Source: Hyphomonas sp. (GTDB lineage Bacteria > Pseudomonadota > Alphaproteobacteria > Caulobacterales > Hyphomonadaceae). From it: a DNA stretch of 48,973 nt. Position numbers and translations under genes: made by a program. The first letter of the stretch is position 1. Each line of letters begins with the position of its first letter. Location of the stretch: the NCBI GenBank assembly GCA_002700305.1, contig PACZ01000042.1, positions 1 to 48,973 of the forward strand, in the 5' to 3' direction. The notes below the pieces were generated by a model. That model saw nothing but the letters and a program-made list of their open reading frames with translations, had not been told where the DNA came from and made no database searches. Shown piece after piece: positions 14,919 through 23,691 of the stretch.

Positions 14919-15320
14919 TTATGCCTCCGGTCGGAAATCCAGAACGATGCCATTGATACACCAGCGCTCGCCCGTGGGCGGCGGACCGTCCTTGAAGACG
15001 TGGCCCATGTGAAGGCCGCAGGTGGCGCAATGACATTCGGTGCGGGGGATGATCATCTTGAAGTCGGTCTTGGTGGCGACCGCGTCCGGCGTGATCGGCT
15101 GCCAGTAGCTTGGCCAGCCGGTGCCGGAGTCGAACTTGTGCTCCGACGACCAGAGCGGCGTATCGCAGCCCTTGCAGTGATAGGTGCCGGCCCGTTTTTC
15201 GTCATTGTAGTTGCCGGGCGTGAAGGCGCGTTCGGTGCCTTCTTTCACGCCGACGCGGTATTCTTCTTCGGTCAGCAGTTCCCGCCACTCGCGGTCCGAA
15301 CGGTCAATGCGTTGGGTCAT
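14919..15320 (-). CDS. msrB: Peptide-methionine (R)-S-oxide reductase
   Basis: 133 residues. Two CxxC zinc pairs are present (HCKGC and CATC). FDSGTGWPSYWQPI and GHVFKDGP are MsrB hallmarks, and the catalytic cysteine is in RWCINGIVLDF. It reduces methionine-R-sulphoxide in oxidised proteins using thioredoxin. Length is normal for the free-standing form. It stands between oligopeptidase B and a MaoC-type gene, all on the minus strand with gaps over 100 bp, so it is probably its own unit. Confidence 0.95.
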   Translation of the reverse strand: MTQRIDRSDREWRELLTEEEYRVGVKEGTERAFTPGNYNDEKRAGTYHCKGCDTPLWSSEHKFDSGTGWPSYWQPITPDAVATKTDFKMIIPRTECHCATCGLHMGHVFKDGPPPTGERWCINGIVLDFRPEA

Positions 15321-15392
15321 GTGGGATCTCCTTTGCCGGGTAGGGAAATATAGGCGCGGCGGCGGCGATTTTCACCAGCACCAAAAGCAGAA

Positions 15393-15419
15393 CGGCCGCC
15401 CCGGAACCCGGAGCGGCCG
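15393..15419 (-). terminator. GC-rich hairpin after the MaoC-type gene
   Basis: CGGCCGCTCCGG and CCGGGGCGGCCG pair closely on the minus strand, followed by TTCTGCTTTT, about 25 bases after the stop at 15,444. It is flanked by AAAAA on the plus side, so weak activity in both directions is possible. Confidence 0.6.
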
Positions 15420-15443
15420 AAAAAGTCTCACGTCTTCAGAGCC

Positions 15444-15899
15444 TTACGCGTAGAGGACGGTGATGGATTCGGCGACCAGAGCCGGGCGCTCCTGGCCTTC
15501 GATCTCGACGGTGGCTTCCATCTTCATCTGCTTGCCGCCAGCTTTCGGCTCAACCGACAGGCATTTCTGGCGCAGGCGGACCTTGGAGCCGACCGGCACC
15601 ATGTTGGTGAAACGTACCTTGTCGGAGCCGTAATTGATGCCGCGGGTCGTGCCGGTCACGCGCATGACTTCGGCGCCCAGCATCGGCAACAGGGACAGGG
15701 TGAGGAAGCCGTGGGCGATGGGGCCGCCCATGGCCTTGGTGGCTTTCTCGACGTCGACGTGGATCCATTGATGGTCGCCGGTCGCGTCGGCGAACAGGTT
15801 GACGCGGTCCTGGTCGATCAGGTGCCAGTCGGAGACGCCGACCTCCTGACCTACAATGGATTCAAGGTCATCGAAGGCGACGACGCGTGGGTTAGCCAT
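15444..15899 (-). CDS. MaoC-like (R)-specific enoyl-CoA hydratase
   Basis: 151 residues with a strong AAGGAGGACTCC site before the ATG. The hot-dog fold signature is clear: FADATGDHQWIHVD (the catalytic Asp/His hydratase motif) and GGPIAHGFLTLSLLPML. This matches the NodN/MaoC group of short hydratases acting on enoyl-CoA thioesters in beta-oxidation or polyhydroxyalkanoate supply. Substrate cannot be read from sequence. It is a single gene with a terminator behind it. Confidence 0.9.
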   Translation of the reverse strand: MANPRVVAFDDLESIVGQEVGVSDWHLIDQDRVNLFADATGDHQWIHVDVEKATKAMGGPIAHGFLTLSLLPMLGAEVMRVTGTTRGINYGSDKVRFTNMVPVGSKVRLRQKCLSVEPKAGGKQMKMEATVEIEGQERPALVAESITVLYA

Positions 15900-16047
15900 G
15901 GAGTCCTCCTTAAAAAGTGCTGGCCTGTTTTGGCGCGTCGGCGTCGGCGGGGCAAGCCTGACGGTAGGGTAATTGCGCCCGTGAACCCGGCGACTACGCC
16001 ATGACCATACCGGACCAGGCCGGACTATGCCCGATCAGGCCGTGACT

Positions 16048-17193
16048 TCAGCCGGCCAGATGATGACCTAATCTGGCAATAAAATGCTCTACATCGCCGT
16101 CGCTGGTGAACAGGTGCTGGGTGATGCGGAGGCGGTCGCCCCGGCGCGAGACGAAGATGCCGTCTTCCTTCAGCCGGGCGGTCAGGTCGGCCGGAACACT
16201 CTCCGGCAGGAGCGGGCAGAGATAGTGCGCGCCGCGCTCGGCTGCCGGCGGGCAGTCGAGACCGATGCCGGCAAGCTGTTCGGCCAGCGCCGTGTTCCGC
16301 GCGCCGAGCGTCTCCTGGATGTTGGCCACGCCCCAGCCGAGGACTGTCCGGATTGCCGACTCGAAGGCCGGCAGGAGGGCGAAGTTGGACCGCTCGCCCA
16401 TGTCGAAGCGCTGAGCGCCGGGGCCGTAATTGTCGGTATAGTCGATCAGCCGCGCGAAGTTCGACGAGCCTTCCCGCGTGATCCAGTTTTGCTCCAGCGG
16501 CGTGCCGCTGCGGTGCTGCGGGGCGGCATAGAGGAAGCCGGTCGAGTAAGGCGCGAGCAGCCATTTATAGGCGGCAACGGCCACGAAATCCGGCTGCACC
16601 TCCTTCACGTCGAAGGCCAGCGCGCCGCAGCTCTGCGTCAGGTCCAGCACGAGGGCCGCGCCCACCTCGCGGCAGCGCTTGCCGATGGTGGCGAGGTCGA
16701 GGATTGCCCCGTCGGTCCAGCGGACATGTGCGCAGGCCACAAGGCCCGTTTGCGGCCCGATGGCACCGAGCAGGGCATCCGACAGGGTCTCATTTCCGTG
16801 CGCGCCGATGGTGCGGATCGTGGCGCCGGTCTCCTTCGCCAGCTCCCGCCAGGTGTAGACGTTGGACGGGAATTGATCCTCCAGCACAAGGATCTCCTGA
16901 TCCTTCGACAGGGGCAGGTTCCGCGCTGCCGCGGCCAGCGAATAGCTGACCGAAGGCGAGAAGGCGATGCCGTCCGTGTCGGCGCCGATCAGTTCCGCCA
17001 GCAAAGGCCGCAGGCGTTCGGTATCCGCAAAGAACTCCGTATCCGGAATGGTCCACGGGTGCAGCTTGCGCGCAAGGCCCTTCTGCCCGGCCTCGACAGA
17101 GGCCTTCGTCATCGGCCCCATCGTGGCGGTGTTGAAATAGGCGACACCCTCAGGGATGTCGAACAGGTGGCGCTGGTTCGGGATCTGGGTCAT
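16048..17193 (-). CDS. Class V aminotransferase (PLP-dependent, CsdA/isopenicillin epimerase-like)
   Basis: 381 residues. The N-terminus has VAYFNTATMGPMT, as in class V enzymes. LVLDLTQSCGALAFDV holds the PLP-binding Asp, and AAYKWLLAPYSTGFLY holds the Schiff-base Lys. RLRITQHLFTSDGDVEHF is the typical C-terminal end. No cysteine-desulphurase active-site loop was evident, so a lyase, epimerase or kynureninase-like role is as likely. The start codon overlaps the stop of the GH1 gene in an ATGA junction, so the two are translated together, which is an unusual pairing for these families. Confidence 0.85.
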   Translation of the reverse strand: MTQIPNQRHLFDIPEGVAYFNTATMGPMTKASVEAGQKGLARKLHPWTIPDTEFFADTERLRPLLAELIGADTDGIAFSPSVSYSLAAAARNLPLSKDQEILVLEDQFPSNVYTWRELAKETGATIRTIGAHGNETLSDALLGAIGPQTGLVACAHVRWTDGAILDLATIGKRCREVGAALVLDLTQSCGALAFDVKEVQPDFVAVAAYKWLLAPYSTGFLYAAPQHRSGTPLEQNWITREGSSNFARLIDYTDNYGPGAQRFDMGERSNFALLPAFESAIRTVLGWGVANIQETLGARNTALAEQLAGIGLDCPPAAERGAHYLCPLLPESVPADLTARLKEDGIFVSRRGDRLRITQHLFTSDGDVEHFIARLGHHLAG

Positions 17194-18524
17194 GCATCAG
17201 GGCTAGCGCGAGCGAGCGCTGCAAGGAAGTGGTAAGATGCCTTCGGCGTGCGTACCTGCGTTGCATAATCGACATGGACGACGCCAAAGCGCGGGCCATA
17301 GCCCATCGCCCACTCAAAATTGTCGAGCATCGACCAGACGAGATAGCCCCTTATGTCGGCGCCCTCGGCCCGTGCTTCCAGAAGGGCGCCAAGATAACGG
17401 TCGAGGTAGGAGATCCGGGCGTCGTCCTTCACTTGGCCCTGGCTGTCCGGTTCGACATCATCAGCCATGCCGTTTTCGGTGACATAAACTGGAACCTCGT
17501 AGCGCTTCGAAGTCTCAACCAGAATTTCCCGAAACGCATCCGGGGCAACGTGCCAGCCCATGAGGGTCTTCTCAGCGCCTTCTGGCGGACCCATGGAGCG
17601 AAAGCCGAACATGTTTGCACGGGCGGCAGCATAGTGAGGCGAATAGTGGTTGAGCCCCAGCCAGTCGAGCGGTTCGAAGATCGCCGCTTCGTCATCCGGT
17701 CGTATCCGGTCGCCCATCCATTCGCGCGTCAGCGGATCGTATTTGCCGAGGAATACGGGATCGGCCGTTGCCCGGTTCATCACGGCGTCCATCTTCGCGG
17801 CAGCTTCTTTGTCCTGGTCATTGTCAGAGGCCGGCCGCACGGGTTGCAGGTTCGGAACGGATCCGATCTGAGCGCCGCGGGGTAGCTGGTCGCGCAAGCG
17901 CCTTACGGCAGCACCATGGGACAGGTTCACATGATGGACCGCATCCAGCCAGCGGTCCCGGTCCCGGATGCCCGGCGCATGCACACCGGCGCCATAGCCC
18001 AGCATGGTGAACATGTTCGGCTCATTGAAGGTGGCCCAATGCGTGACCCGGTCGCCCAGGCGGTCAGCGAGCAGACCGGCATAGTCTGCGAATAACGGCA
18101 CAATTTCCCGGCTGGTCCAGCCAAGCCCGTTTTCGTGGAGTGCGAGTGGAAGGTCCCAGTGATAGAGGCAAAGCCAGGGAGCGATGTTGTTGGCCAGCAA
18201 TTCGTCGACCAGCCGGTCGTAGAAGTCGAGCCCTGCCGCGTTCACCGCGCCGTGCCCTTCGGGCAAGATGCGGCTCCATGAAACGGAAAAGCGATAGGCG
18301 GTAAAGCCCGCCTGCCGCATCAGGGCGACGTCTTCCTTGTACCGATGGTAATGGTCGCACGCGACATCTCCGGTCGCTCCGCCAATGACTTTTCCAGGTG
18401 TATGGCTGAAGGCGTCCCAGATGCTTGGTGCGCGGCCGTCTTCATCATGTGCGCCTTCAATCTGATAGGATGCGGTGGACGCGCCCCACACAAAGTCTTC
18501 CGGAAAATCGGAACGTGCGACCAT
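17190..18524 (-). CDS. Beta-glucosidase, glycoside hydrolase family 1
   Basis: 444 residues with GGGGAGAAAGCC before the ATG. The N-terminus FVWGASTASYQIEGA is the GH1 signature. The acid/base Glu is in ATFNEPN and the nucleophile Glu in YVTENGMAD. GYLVWSMLDNFEWAMGY supplies the aglycone/glycone site near the C-terminus. There is no signal peptide, so it is cytoplasmic and would act on imported beta-glycosides. No transporter or regulator lies nearby. Confidence 0.94.
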   Translation of the reverse strand: MVARSDFPEDFVWGASTASYQIEGAHDEDGRAPSIWDAFSHTPGKVIGGATGDVACDHYHRYKEDVALMRQAGFTAYRFSVSWSRILPEGHGAVNAAGLDFYDRLVDELLANNIAPWLCLYHWDLPLALHENGLGWTSREIVPLFADYAGLLADRLGDRVTHWATFNEPNMFTMLGYGAGVHAPGIRDRDRWLDAVHHVNLSHGAAVRRLRDQLPRGAQIGSVPNLQPVRPASDNDQDKEAAAKMDAVMNRATADPVFLGKYDPLTREWMGDRIRPDDEAAIFEPLDWLGLNHYSPHYAAARANMFGFRSMGPPEGAEKTLMGWHVAPDAFREILVETSKRYEVPVYVTENGMADDVEPDSQGQVKDDARISYLDRYLGALLEARAEGADIRGYLVWSMLDNFEWAMGYGPRFGVVHVDYATQVRTPKASYHFLAALARASPDA

Positions 18525-18616
18525 GGCTTTCTCCCCTGAGTTTGCGCCTCTTAGCGTCTCTCAGGGGATGTTGCGCTGCCTTGAGGGCGGCGGCAAGCCT
18601 GCGCGATACGCGTGTA

Positions 18617-20164
18617 TCAGACGATCCGGCTGTCCTTCTTGCCCCAGTAGCGGTCGCGGATGAGGCGTTTGTAGAGTTTGCCGGTCGGGTGGCGCGGCAG
18701 TTCGGGGTCGAAGTCGATGCTCTTGGGGCATTTGATCTTCGACAGGTTGGCCTGCGCGAATTCCATCAGCTCTGCCGCCAGCTCCTCGGAAGGGGCGATG
18801 CCCGGCATGGGCTGGATGACGGCCTTCACGGACTCGCCGAACTCTTCATCCGGCACGCCGATCACGGCCACGTCGGCCACTTTCGGGTGGGTGATCATGA
18901 TGTTTTCGCATTCCTGCGGATAGATGTTCACGCCGCCCGAGATGATCATGAACGCCTTGCGGTCGGTCAGGTAGAGATAGCCGTCTTCATCCAGCTTGCC
19001 GACATCGCCGAGGGACGACCAGTCCTTGTGCTTGGGGTTGAGGGCCGCTTCGTTCTTGTCCGGCGAGTTGTGATAGTTCGGCGGCGTGGTGCCGGCAAAA
19101 TAGACCTGGCCTTCCTCGCCGACCGGCACTTCGTCACCTTCTTCGTTGCAGATCTTCACCTCGCCATAAACGGCCTTGCCGACGGTGCCCTTGTGGGTCA
19201 GCCATTCCGGGCTCTTTGCCCAGGTCATGCCGTTGCCTTCGGAGCCGGCATAGTATTCGTCGATGATGGGGCCCCACCATTCGATCATCTGTTCCTTGAC
19301 CGGCACCGGGCAAGGCGCCGCCGCGTGCACAACCCATTTCAGGCTGGACACGTCGTATTTCTTGCGGACCTCTTCAGGCAGCTTGAGCAGCTTCACAAAC
19401 ATGGTCGGCACCATCTGGATGTGGGTGACCTTGTGCTTTTCGATATTGGCGAGCAGCGACTCCGCGTCGAATTTTTCCATGATGACCAGCGTGGCGCCGA
19501 GCTTCATGAAGGTCATGCAGTAGCGCAGCGGGGCGGCATGGTAGAGCGGGGCGGGCGACAGGTAGACGCTGTCCGTACCCGCGCCAGAGAAGGCTTGCAG
19601 GATCTGGATAAGCACATTCGTGTCGTCGATCGGTGTGTCAGGCTCCAGCGGCGGGCGGATGCCTTTCGGCCGGCCGGTGGTGCCGGAAGAGTAGAGCATA
19701 TCCGTACCGGCGGTCTGGTCCGCGATCGGGGTCTCCGGGAACTCGCCCCGAAGCTGTTCCAGCTGTGCGAAGCCGGGCATCGGACCGTCGATGGACCAGT
19801 AATGTTCGAGATTGGTGAGGGCCTTCACCTCCTCGGCGACGGCGCGCTTGGACGCGCCCGCGATGAACAGTTTCGCGCCGGAGTCCGAGAGGATGTATTC
19901 CACTTCCGGCGCGGTGAGGCGCGAGGAGATGGCGACATAATATAGGCCTGCGCGCTGGGCGCCCCAGCAGATCTCGAAATAGCGCGGCGAGTTCTCGGCA
20001 AACAGCGCGATCGTGTCGCCTGGCTTGCAGCCTACGCCGCGCAGGGCATGAGCTACCTGGTTGGAGCGTGCTTCCAGCTGGCCATAGGTGACGGTCTCAC
20101 CTGAGCCGGCCATGATGTAGGCGGGCTTGTCCGGATTGGTCTTGGCGTGGTGATGGGGATGCAT
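18617..20164 (-). CDS. Acyl-CoA synthetase (ANL superfamily)
   Basis: 515 residues. The AMP-binding P-loop is YSSGTTGRPKGIR, the adenine motif YYAGSEGNG, the hinge YLTDRKAFMIISGGVNIYP, and the C-terminal catalytic Lys is in HPTGKLYKRL. The enzyme joins a carboxylic acid to CoA through an acyl-adenylate. The substrate is not evident; medium/long-chain fatty acids or an aromatic/steroid acid are all possible given the surrounding crotonase, hydratase and desaturase genes. The ATG start gives MHPHHHAKTNPDKPAYI, as in relatives. Confidence 0.92.
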   Translation of the reverse strand: MHPHHHAKTNPDKPAYIMAGSGETVTYGQLEARSNQVAHALRGVGCKPGDTIALFAENSPRYFEICWGAQRAGLYYVAISSRLTAPEVEYILSDSGAKLFIAGASKRAVAEEVKALTNLEHYWSIDGPMPGFAQLEQLRGEFPETPIADQTAGTDMLYSSGTTGRPKGIRPPLEPDTPIDDTNVLIQILQAFSGAGTDSVYLSPAPLYHAAPLRYCMTFMKLGATLVIMEKFDAESLLANIEKHKVTHIQMVPTMFVKLLKLPEEVRKKYDVSSLKWVVHAAAPCPVPVKEQMIEWWGPIIDEYYAGSEGNGMTWAKSPEWLTHKGTVGKAVYGEVKICNEEGDEVPVGEEGQVYFAGTTPPNYHNSPDKNEAALNPKHKDWSSLGDVGKLDEDGYLYLTDRKAFMIISGGVNIYPQECENIMITHPKVADVAVIGVPDEEFGESVKAVIQPMPGIAPSEELAAELMEFAQANLSKIKCPKSIDFDPELPRHPTGKLYKRLIRDRYWGKKDSRIV

Positions 20165-20277
20165 TCCGGTGTCTCCTCACGAACTTCCGGGGGCGCTTGT
20201 GACCGGCCCCTTGAAATAGTCAGGCGTGACCATACTCACACTGGTGGTGGCGTCCAGCGGAGACGTTGCGGAAAGCG

Positions 20278-20862
20278 TCAGAACTGCCTCAGCCAGTAAA
20301 CCATGGTGTGATTGACCTCAGGCTCGCCGGGCGCTTCCGGCCAGGTGAAGTGCGCGGTCACGCCGGGCAGTTTCCGGTAACCGCGCGACTGCCAGAATGA
20401 GTCGAGCGGCGAGTAGGTCTCGGGGCGTTGAGGGTGGTCGTCAGGGCGTTCGACGGCGCAGAAGCAGGCGCGCTTGTAGCTGTGGGCGATGGCATGCGCT
20501 TCGCGGGCGTCGAAGAAGGCGTGTCCGATCCCCTTGCCGCGCCAGTCTGGCAACAGGACTGACTCTCCGAAATAAAAGGTCGTCGGAAGGTCGTAGCCCG
20601 CGGCGCTCAGCGGCAGCGCGAACTCGGCGTGCTGGTCGTCCATGCCGGAGCCGGTGGCGCAGCCGACGATCTCGCCGTCCTCTGTTTCTGCCGCGACGAT
20701 GAAGGCATCCTTCGCCTGAGCGAACTTGCGCAGATAGGTCTCCTCATAGGCGAGTGAGCCTGCATAGAGGTAGGGATACGCGCGGAAGACTTCGATGCGC
20801 AGGCGGGCGAGCGCGGGCAGCGCCGCGTCGAGGTCTGCGCCTGAAAGCGGACGGATGTTCAC
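20278..20862 (-). CDS. GNAT-family N-acetyltransferase
   Basis: 194 residues from the GTG at 20,862, which overlaps the upstream stop in a GTGA junction and has CAGG in front; an alternative GTG lies six codons earlier. The acetyl-CoA motif is readable as FYFGESVLLPDWRGKGIGHAFFDAR (the RGKGIG loop). Substrate is unknown. It is last in a compact row with a SnoaL-like gene and a sterol-desaturase-type gene, so they are probably co-transcribed. Confidence 0.85.
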   Translation of the reverse strand: MNIRPLSGADLDAALPALARLRIEVFRAYPYLYAGSLAYEETYLRKFAQAKDAFIVAAETEDGEIVGCATGSGMDDQHAEFALPLSAAGYDLPTTFYFGESVLLPDWRGKGIGHAFFDAREAHAIAHSYKRACFCAVERPDDHPQRPETYSPLDSFWQSRGYRKLPGVTAHFTWPEAPGEPEVNHTMVYWLRQF

Positions 20863-21260
20863 GAGACCTGCCGGATCCACTCGCTGAGATTGTAGTAGGT
20901 CGTGACGCGCCGGATGAAGCCATCCTCGACCTCGAAGAACGCCCCGGCGGGAAGGCGGTAGGTTTGCCCATGTGCTGGCGGCAGGTCGCCATCGGTGGTC
21001 TTGTAGATGCCGTTGACGATGAACTCGGCCGCCGCGCGCCGTTCGTTGCGGGACACCATGATTGCCATGTCGGTCAGCTGCTCGCTGTAGCAGGTGTCCA
21101 TATGGGCGAGGAATTCGCGGAACCGGTCCTTGCCGCCGCGGGCATTGCCCTCGTTCACATCATGCCGGACATCCTCGGCGAGGCAGGCGAGCATGCCTTC
21201 CCAGTCTCTCGCATTGAAGGCTTCGTAGTAGCGGTGAATGAGGGCTTCGGTGTCAGTCAT
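20859..21260 (-). CDS. SnoaL/NTF2-like protein
   Basis: 133 residues from the ATG at 21,260, which lies inside the end of the desaturase gene (8-base overlap). The sequence ALIHRYYEAFNARDWEGMLACLAEDVRHDVNEG is typical of SnoaL-like polyketide-cyclase/ketosteroid-isomerase folds, followed by the curved sheet (GQTYRLPAGAFFEVEDGFIRRVTTYYNL). Members may be enzymes or ligand-binding proteins. Coupling to the desaturase suggests a lipid or steroid substrate, which is inference. Confidence 0.82.
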   Translation of the reverse strand: MTDTEALIHRYYEAFNARDWEGMLACLAEDVRHDVNEGNARGGKDRFREFLAHMDTCYSEQLTDMAIMVSRNERRAAAEFIVNGIYKTTDGDLPPAHGQTYRLPAGAFFEVEDGFIRRVTTYYNLSEWIRQVS

Positions 21261-22185
21261 TGGGCAGTCCCGGCTGTCCTGCCTGGTCGGGGTGGGCGTC
21301 GACATAGGCGCGCTTCAGCTCGACCGAGCGGTTGTGGTGGCCATCCGGGCTCCAGCCCGGTGCGTTGATCATGCGGCCGAACCATTTGTCCGGCCGGACC
21401 CCATCGCTCGCGCAGTCCCGCATCAGGGCAATGAATTCATGGAAGGCGACCGTGAAGGGATTGTAGGAGCCGACCGGTTTGACGATCCCGTAGACCGGTT
21501 TATCCGCGTCGAGTTCGGGGACAAAGGTGCCGAACATCTTGTCCCAGATGATGAAGACACCGGCATAATTGGTGTCGAGGTAACGCGGATTGGTCGCGTG
21601 GTGCACGCGGTGGTGCGACGGCGTGTTCATCACCGCCTCGAACCATTTCGGCATTCGGTTGATCGCCTCTGTGTGGATCCAGAACTGGTAGAGCAGGTTC
21701 CAGCCGGCCGCGAAGCCGATGAGGTAGGGGTGGAAGCCGAGGATCACCATCGGGAGGCCGAGGATGTAGAGCCCGGTGAACGGGCCGAACCAGGGTTGGC
21801 GCAGCGCGGTCGTCAGATTGTAGTGCTCCGAGGAATGGTGCGTGACATGCTCCATCCACCACCAGCGCGCCCGGTGGGCGAAACGGTGCTTCCAGTAATA
21901 GATGAAGTCATACAGCACGAAGCAGGCCAGGAAGCTCCACCAGGTATAAGGCAGGGTAAACACCCGGTAGGGCCAGGCAACGATCAGTAGCCAGAAGAAG
22001 AGCGTCGCGGTCAGCGTATTCACGACGACATTGCCGATGCCCATCGCCAGCGAGGTGAAGGCGTCCTTCGTCTCATACCGGCCTTGGAACCGCCCGGTCT
22101 TCACGCCCCACCATTCCAGGGCAACGGACAGCACGAAGAAAGGCGCCGCATAGGTCGTGACGGGGGGGAAGTCGTGAAATTCCAT
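21253..22185 (-). CDS. Sterol desaturase / fatty acid hydroxylase family membrane protein
   Basis: 310 residues. The His boxes that hold a di-iron centre are all present: HRFAH, HVTHHSS, HTE and HHRVHHATN. Four or so hydrophobic segments lie before and between them (for example around 12-25, 55-75, 80-95 and 145-165), so it is an integral membrane oxygenase. These enzymes hydroxylate or desaturate lipids such as sterols, carotenoids or ornithine lipids. DTNYAGVFIIWDKMFGTF is characteristic of the bacterial branch. It is first in the row with the SnoaL-like and GNAT genes. Confidence 0.92.
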   Translation of the reverse strand: MEFHDFPPVTTYAAPFFVLSVALEWWGVKTGRFQGRYETKDAFTSLAMGIGNVVVNTLTATLFFWLLIVAWPYRVFTLPYTWWSFLACFVLYDFIYYWKHRFAHRARWWWMEHVTHHSSEHYNLTTALRQPWFGPFTGLYILGLPMVILGFHPYLIGFAAGWNLLYQFWIHTEAINRMPKWFEAVMNTPSHHRVHHATNPRYLDTNYAGVFIIWDKMFGTFVPELDADKPVYGIVKPVGSYNPFTVAFHEFIALMRDCASDGVRPDKWFGRMINAPGWSPDGHHNRSVELKRAYVDAHPDQAGQPGLPND

Positions 22186-22199
22186 GGGGTACCGCCGGA

Positions 22200-23507
22200 C
22201 TAGAGCGCGTCGCCCTGGGCTTTTCCGCCAATCTTGTAGACGACGCCTTCCTTCATCACGAAGTCCACATCGCTGAGGATGGACATGTCTTCCAGCGGAT
22301 CGCCTTTGACGGCCACGAAATCAGCCGAGCAGCCGACATCTACACACCCAACGACCCCCGCTTTGCCGAGCGCGTCGGCGGCATTCACCGTCGCGGCCTG
22401 CAGTGCCTGCATCGGCGTCATGCCGAAGGTGACCATGCGCGAGAACTGGTTGCCGTTGAGGCCGTGCGGATAGACGCCGGCGTCGGAGCCGAACACCATC
22501 TTCACCCCGGCCTTCACGGCGCGGGTGAAGCTGTCGCGCTGGATCTTCGAGATCGAGCGCTCCTTGTCCAGCGACTCCTGGAGCACGCCGTTCTTCTCGC
22601 CTTCGGAGAGGGTGTATTCGGTATTGTAGATGTCCATGGACAGCCAGGTGCCGTGCGCCTTGGCGAGTTCGATTGTCTCGTCGTCGAGGATCGAGGCGTG
22701 CTCGACCGTGTCGATGCCCGCGAGGATGGCATTCCTGATGCCGACCGTGCCGTGCGCGTGGCTTGCGATCTTCAGGCCGCGGGCGTGGGCCTCTTCCGCT
22801 GCCGCCGTCAGTTCTTCCAGCGTGCCCTGGGCCGCGCCGAGCGCAGTGCCCTTGGAGAAGACGCCGCCCGTGGAGCAGGTCTTGATGAGGTCGACCCCGT
22901 ACTTGATGTTCTCGCGCACCTTCGCCCGGAATTCCCAGGGGCCGGTCGCGACGCCTTCGCCGGTCAGGTGGTATTCGGATGGCAGCAGGTTGTTGTCCGA
23001 GCAGTGCCCGCCGACAATGCCGACGGGCGGGCCGGAGACATACATGCGCGGGCCGGGCACGTCGCCTTCATTGATCGCATCGCGAAGGGCGACGTCGCCA
23101 TAGGATTCGGCGCCGACATTGCGCACCGTGGTGAAGCCGGCCAGCAGGGTGAGCTTGGCATTCTTGACCCCGGTGATCGCCATCCGCTCGTCCGAGAAGG
23201 AGAGGGATTCATAGGGCGGGTCGTCCGCGTCGCCGGTCAGGTGGACGTGCATGTCGATAAAGCCGGGCATCATCGTCGATCCGCTGCCGAATTCGATGAT
23301 GTTCCCGCTTTTCGGGGCCTTCAGGGTGGATTTCGTGCCTCTGGCCGTGATCTTGCCATCCGTAATCATAAAGGCTGCGTTGCGGATCACTTTGCCATCT
23401 GCCGGGTCGATAAACCGATCTGCCGAGACATATGTGGTTTCGGCCAGGGCCGGGGCGGCGACGGCCGAGGCGATTGCGAGCGCGGCGAAGGCGGGTGTCA
23501 GTCTCAT
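22200..23507 (-). CDS. Exported amidohydrolase (imidazolonepropionase-like)
   Basis: 435 residues from the ATG at 23,507. That start gives a clean signal peptide (RLTPAFAALAIASAVAAPALA before ETTYV), whereas longer frames to 23,756 would place it internally. PGFIDMHVHLTG carries the first metal His pair. A Lys follows in DLIKTCSTGG, His residues in IASHAHG and TVEHAS, and the catalytic Asp in GSDAGVYPHG. It is therefore a two-metal amidohydrolase, probably periplasmic, of the Xaa-Pro dipeptidase/imidazolonepropionase-like type. It lies 14 bases upstream of the desaturase start, so read-through transcription is likely. Confidence 0.9.
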   Translation of the reverse strand: MRLTPAFAALAIASAVAAPALAETTYVSADRFIDPADGKVIRNAAFMITDGKITARGTKSTLKAPKSGNIIEFGSGSTMMPGFIDMHVHLTGDADDPPYESLSFSDERMAITGVKNAKLTLLAGFTTVRNVGAESYGDVALRDAINEGDVPGPRMYVSGPPVGIVGGHCSDNNLLPSEYHLTGEGVATGPWEFRAKVRENIKYGVDLIKTCSTGGVFSKGTALGAAQGTLEELTAAAEEAHARGLKIASHAHGTVGIRNAILAGIDTVEHASILDDETIELAKAHGTWLSMDIYNTEYTLSEGEKNGVLQESLDKERSISKIQRDSFTRAVKAGVKMVFGSDAGVYPHGLNGNQFSRMVTFGMTPMQALQAATVNAADALGKAGVVGCVDVGCSADFVAVKGDPLEDMSILSDVDFVMKEGVVYKIGGKAQGDAL

Positions 23508-23691
23508 GAGGGGCGGTCCTGTGCTGGCGAACTGGAATTCAACCGGACTATCCTGTCCGTTCATGCGCCGCGTCAAGCGGGTGACGCTGCGGCGCCTGTC
23601 CAGCCCGGCCGGGCGATTGCGCGTGCTGACCGCTTGACGAACCCTGCGGAACCCCGCCTCACTGGCCTCTGAAGCAAAAGGGAGATCGGCC

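Noticed and set aside
16084-17235. Plus-strand frame of 383 codons
   Set aside because: It is the mirror frame of the class V aminotransferase, Arg/Gly/Ala-rich as expected of antisense frames in high-GC DNA.
18425-19945. Plus-strand frame of 506 codons
   Set aside because: It is antisense to the acyl-CoA synthetase, His/Arg/Val-rich without any motif.
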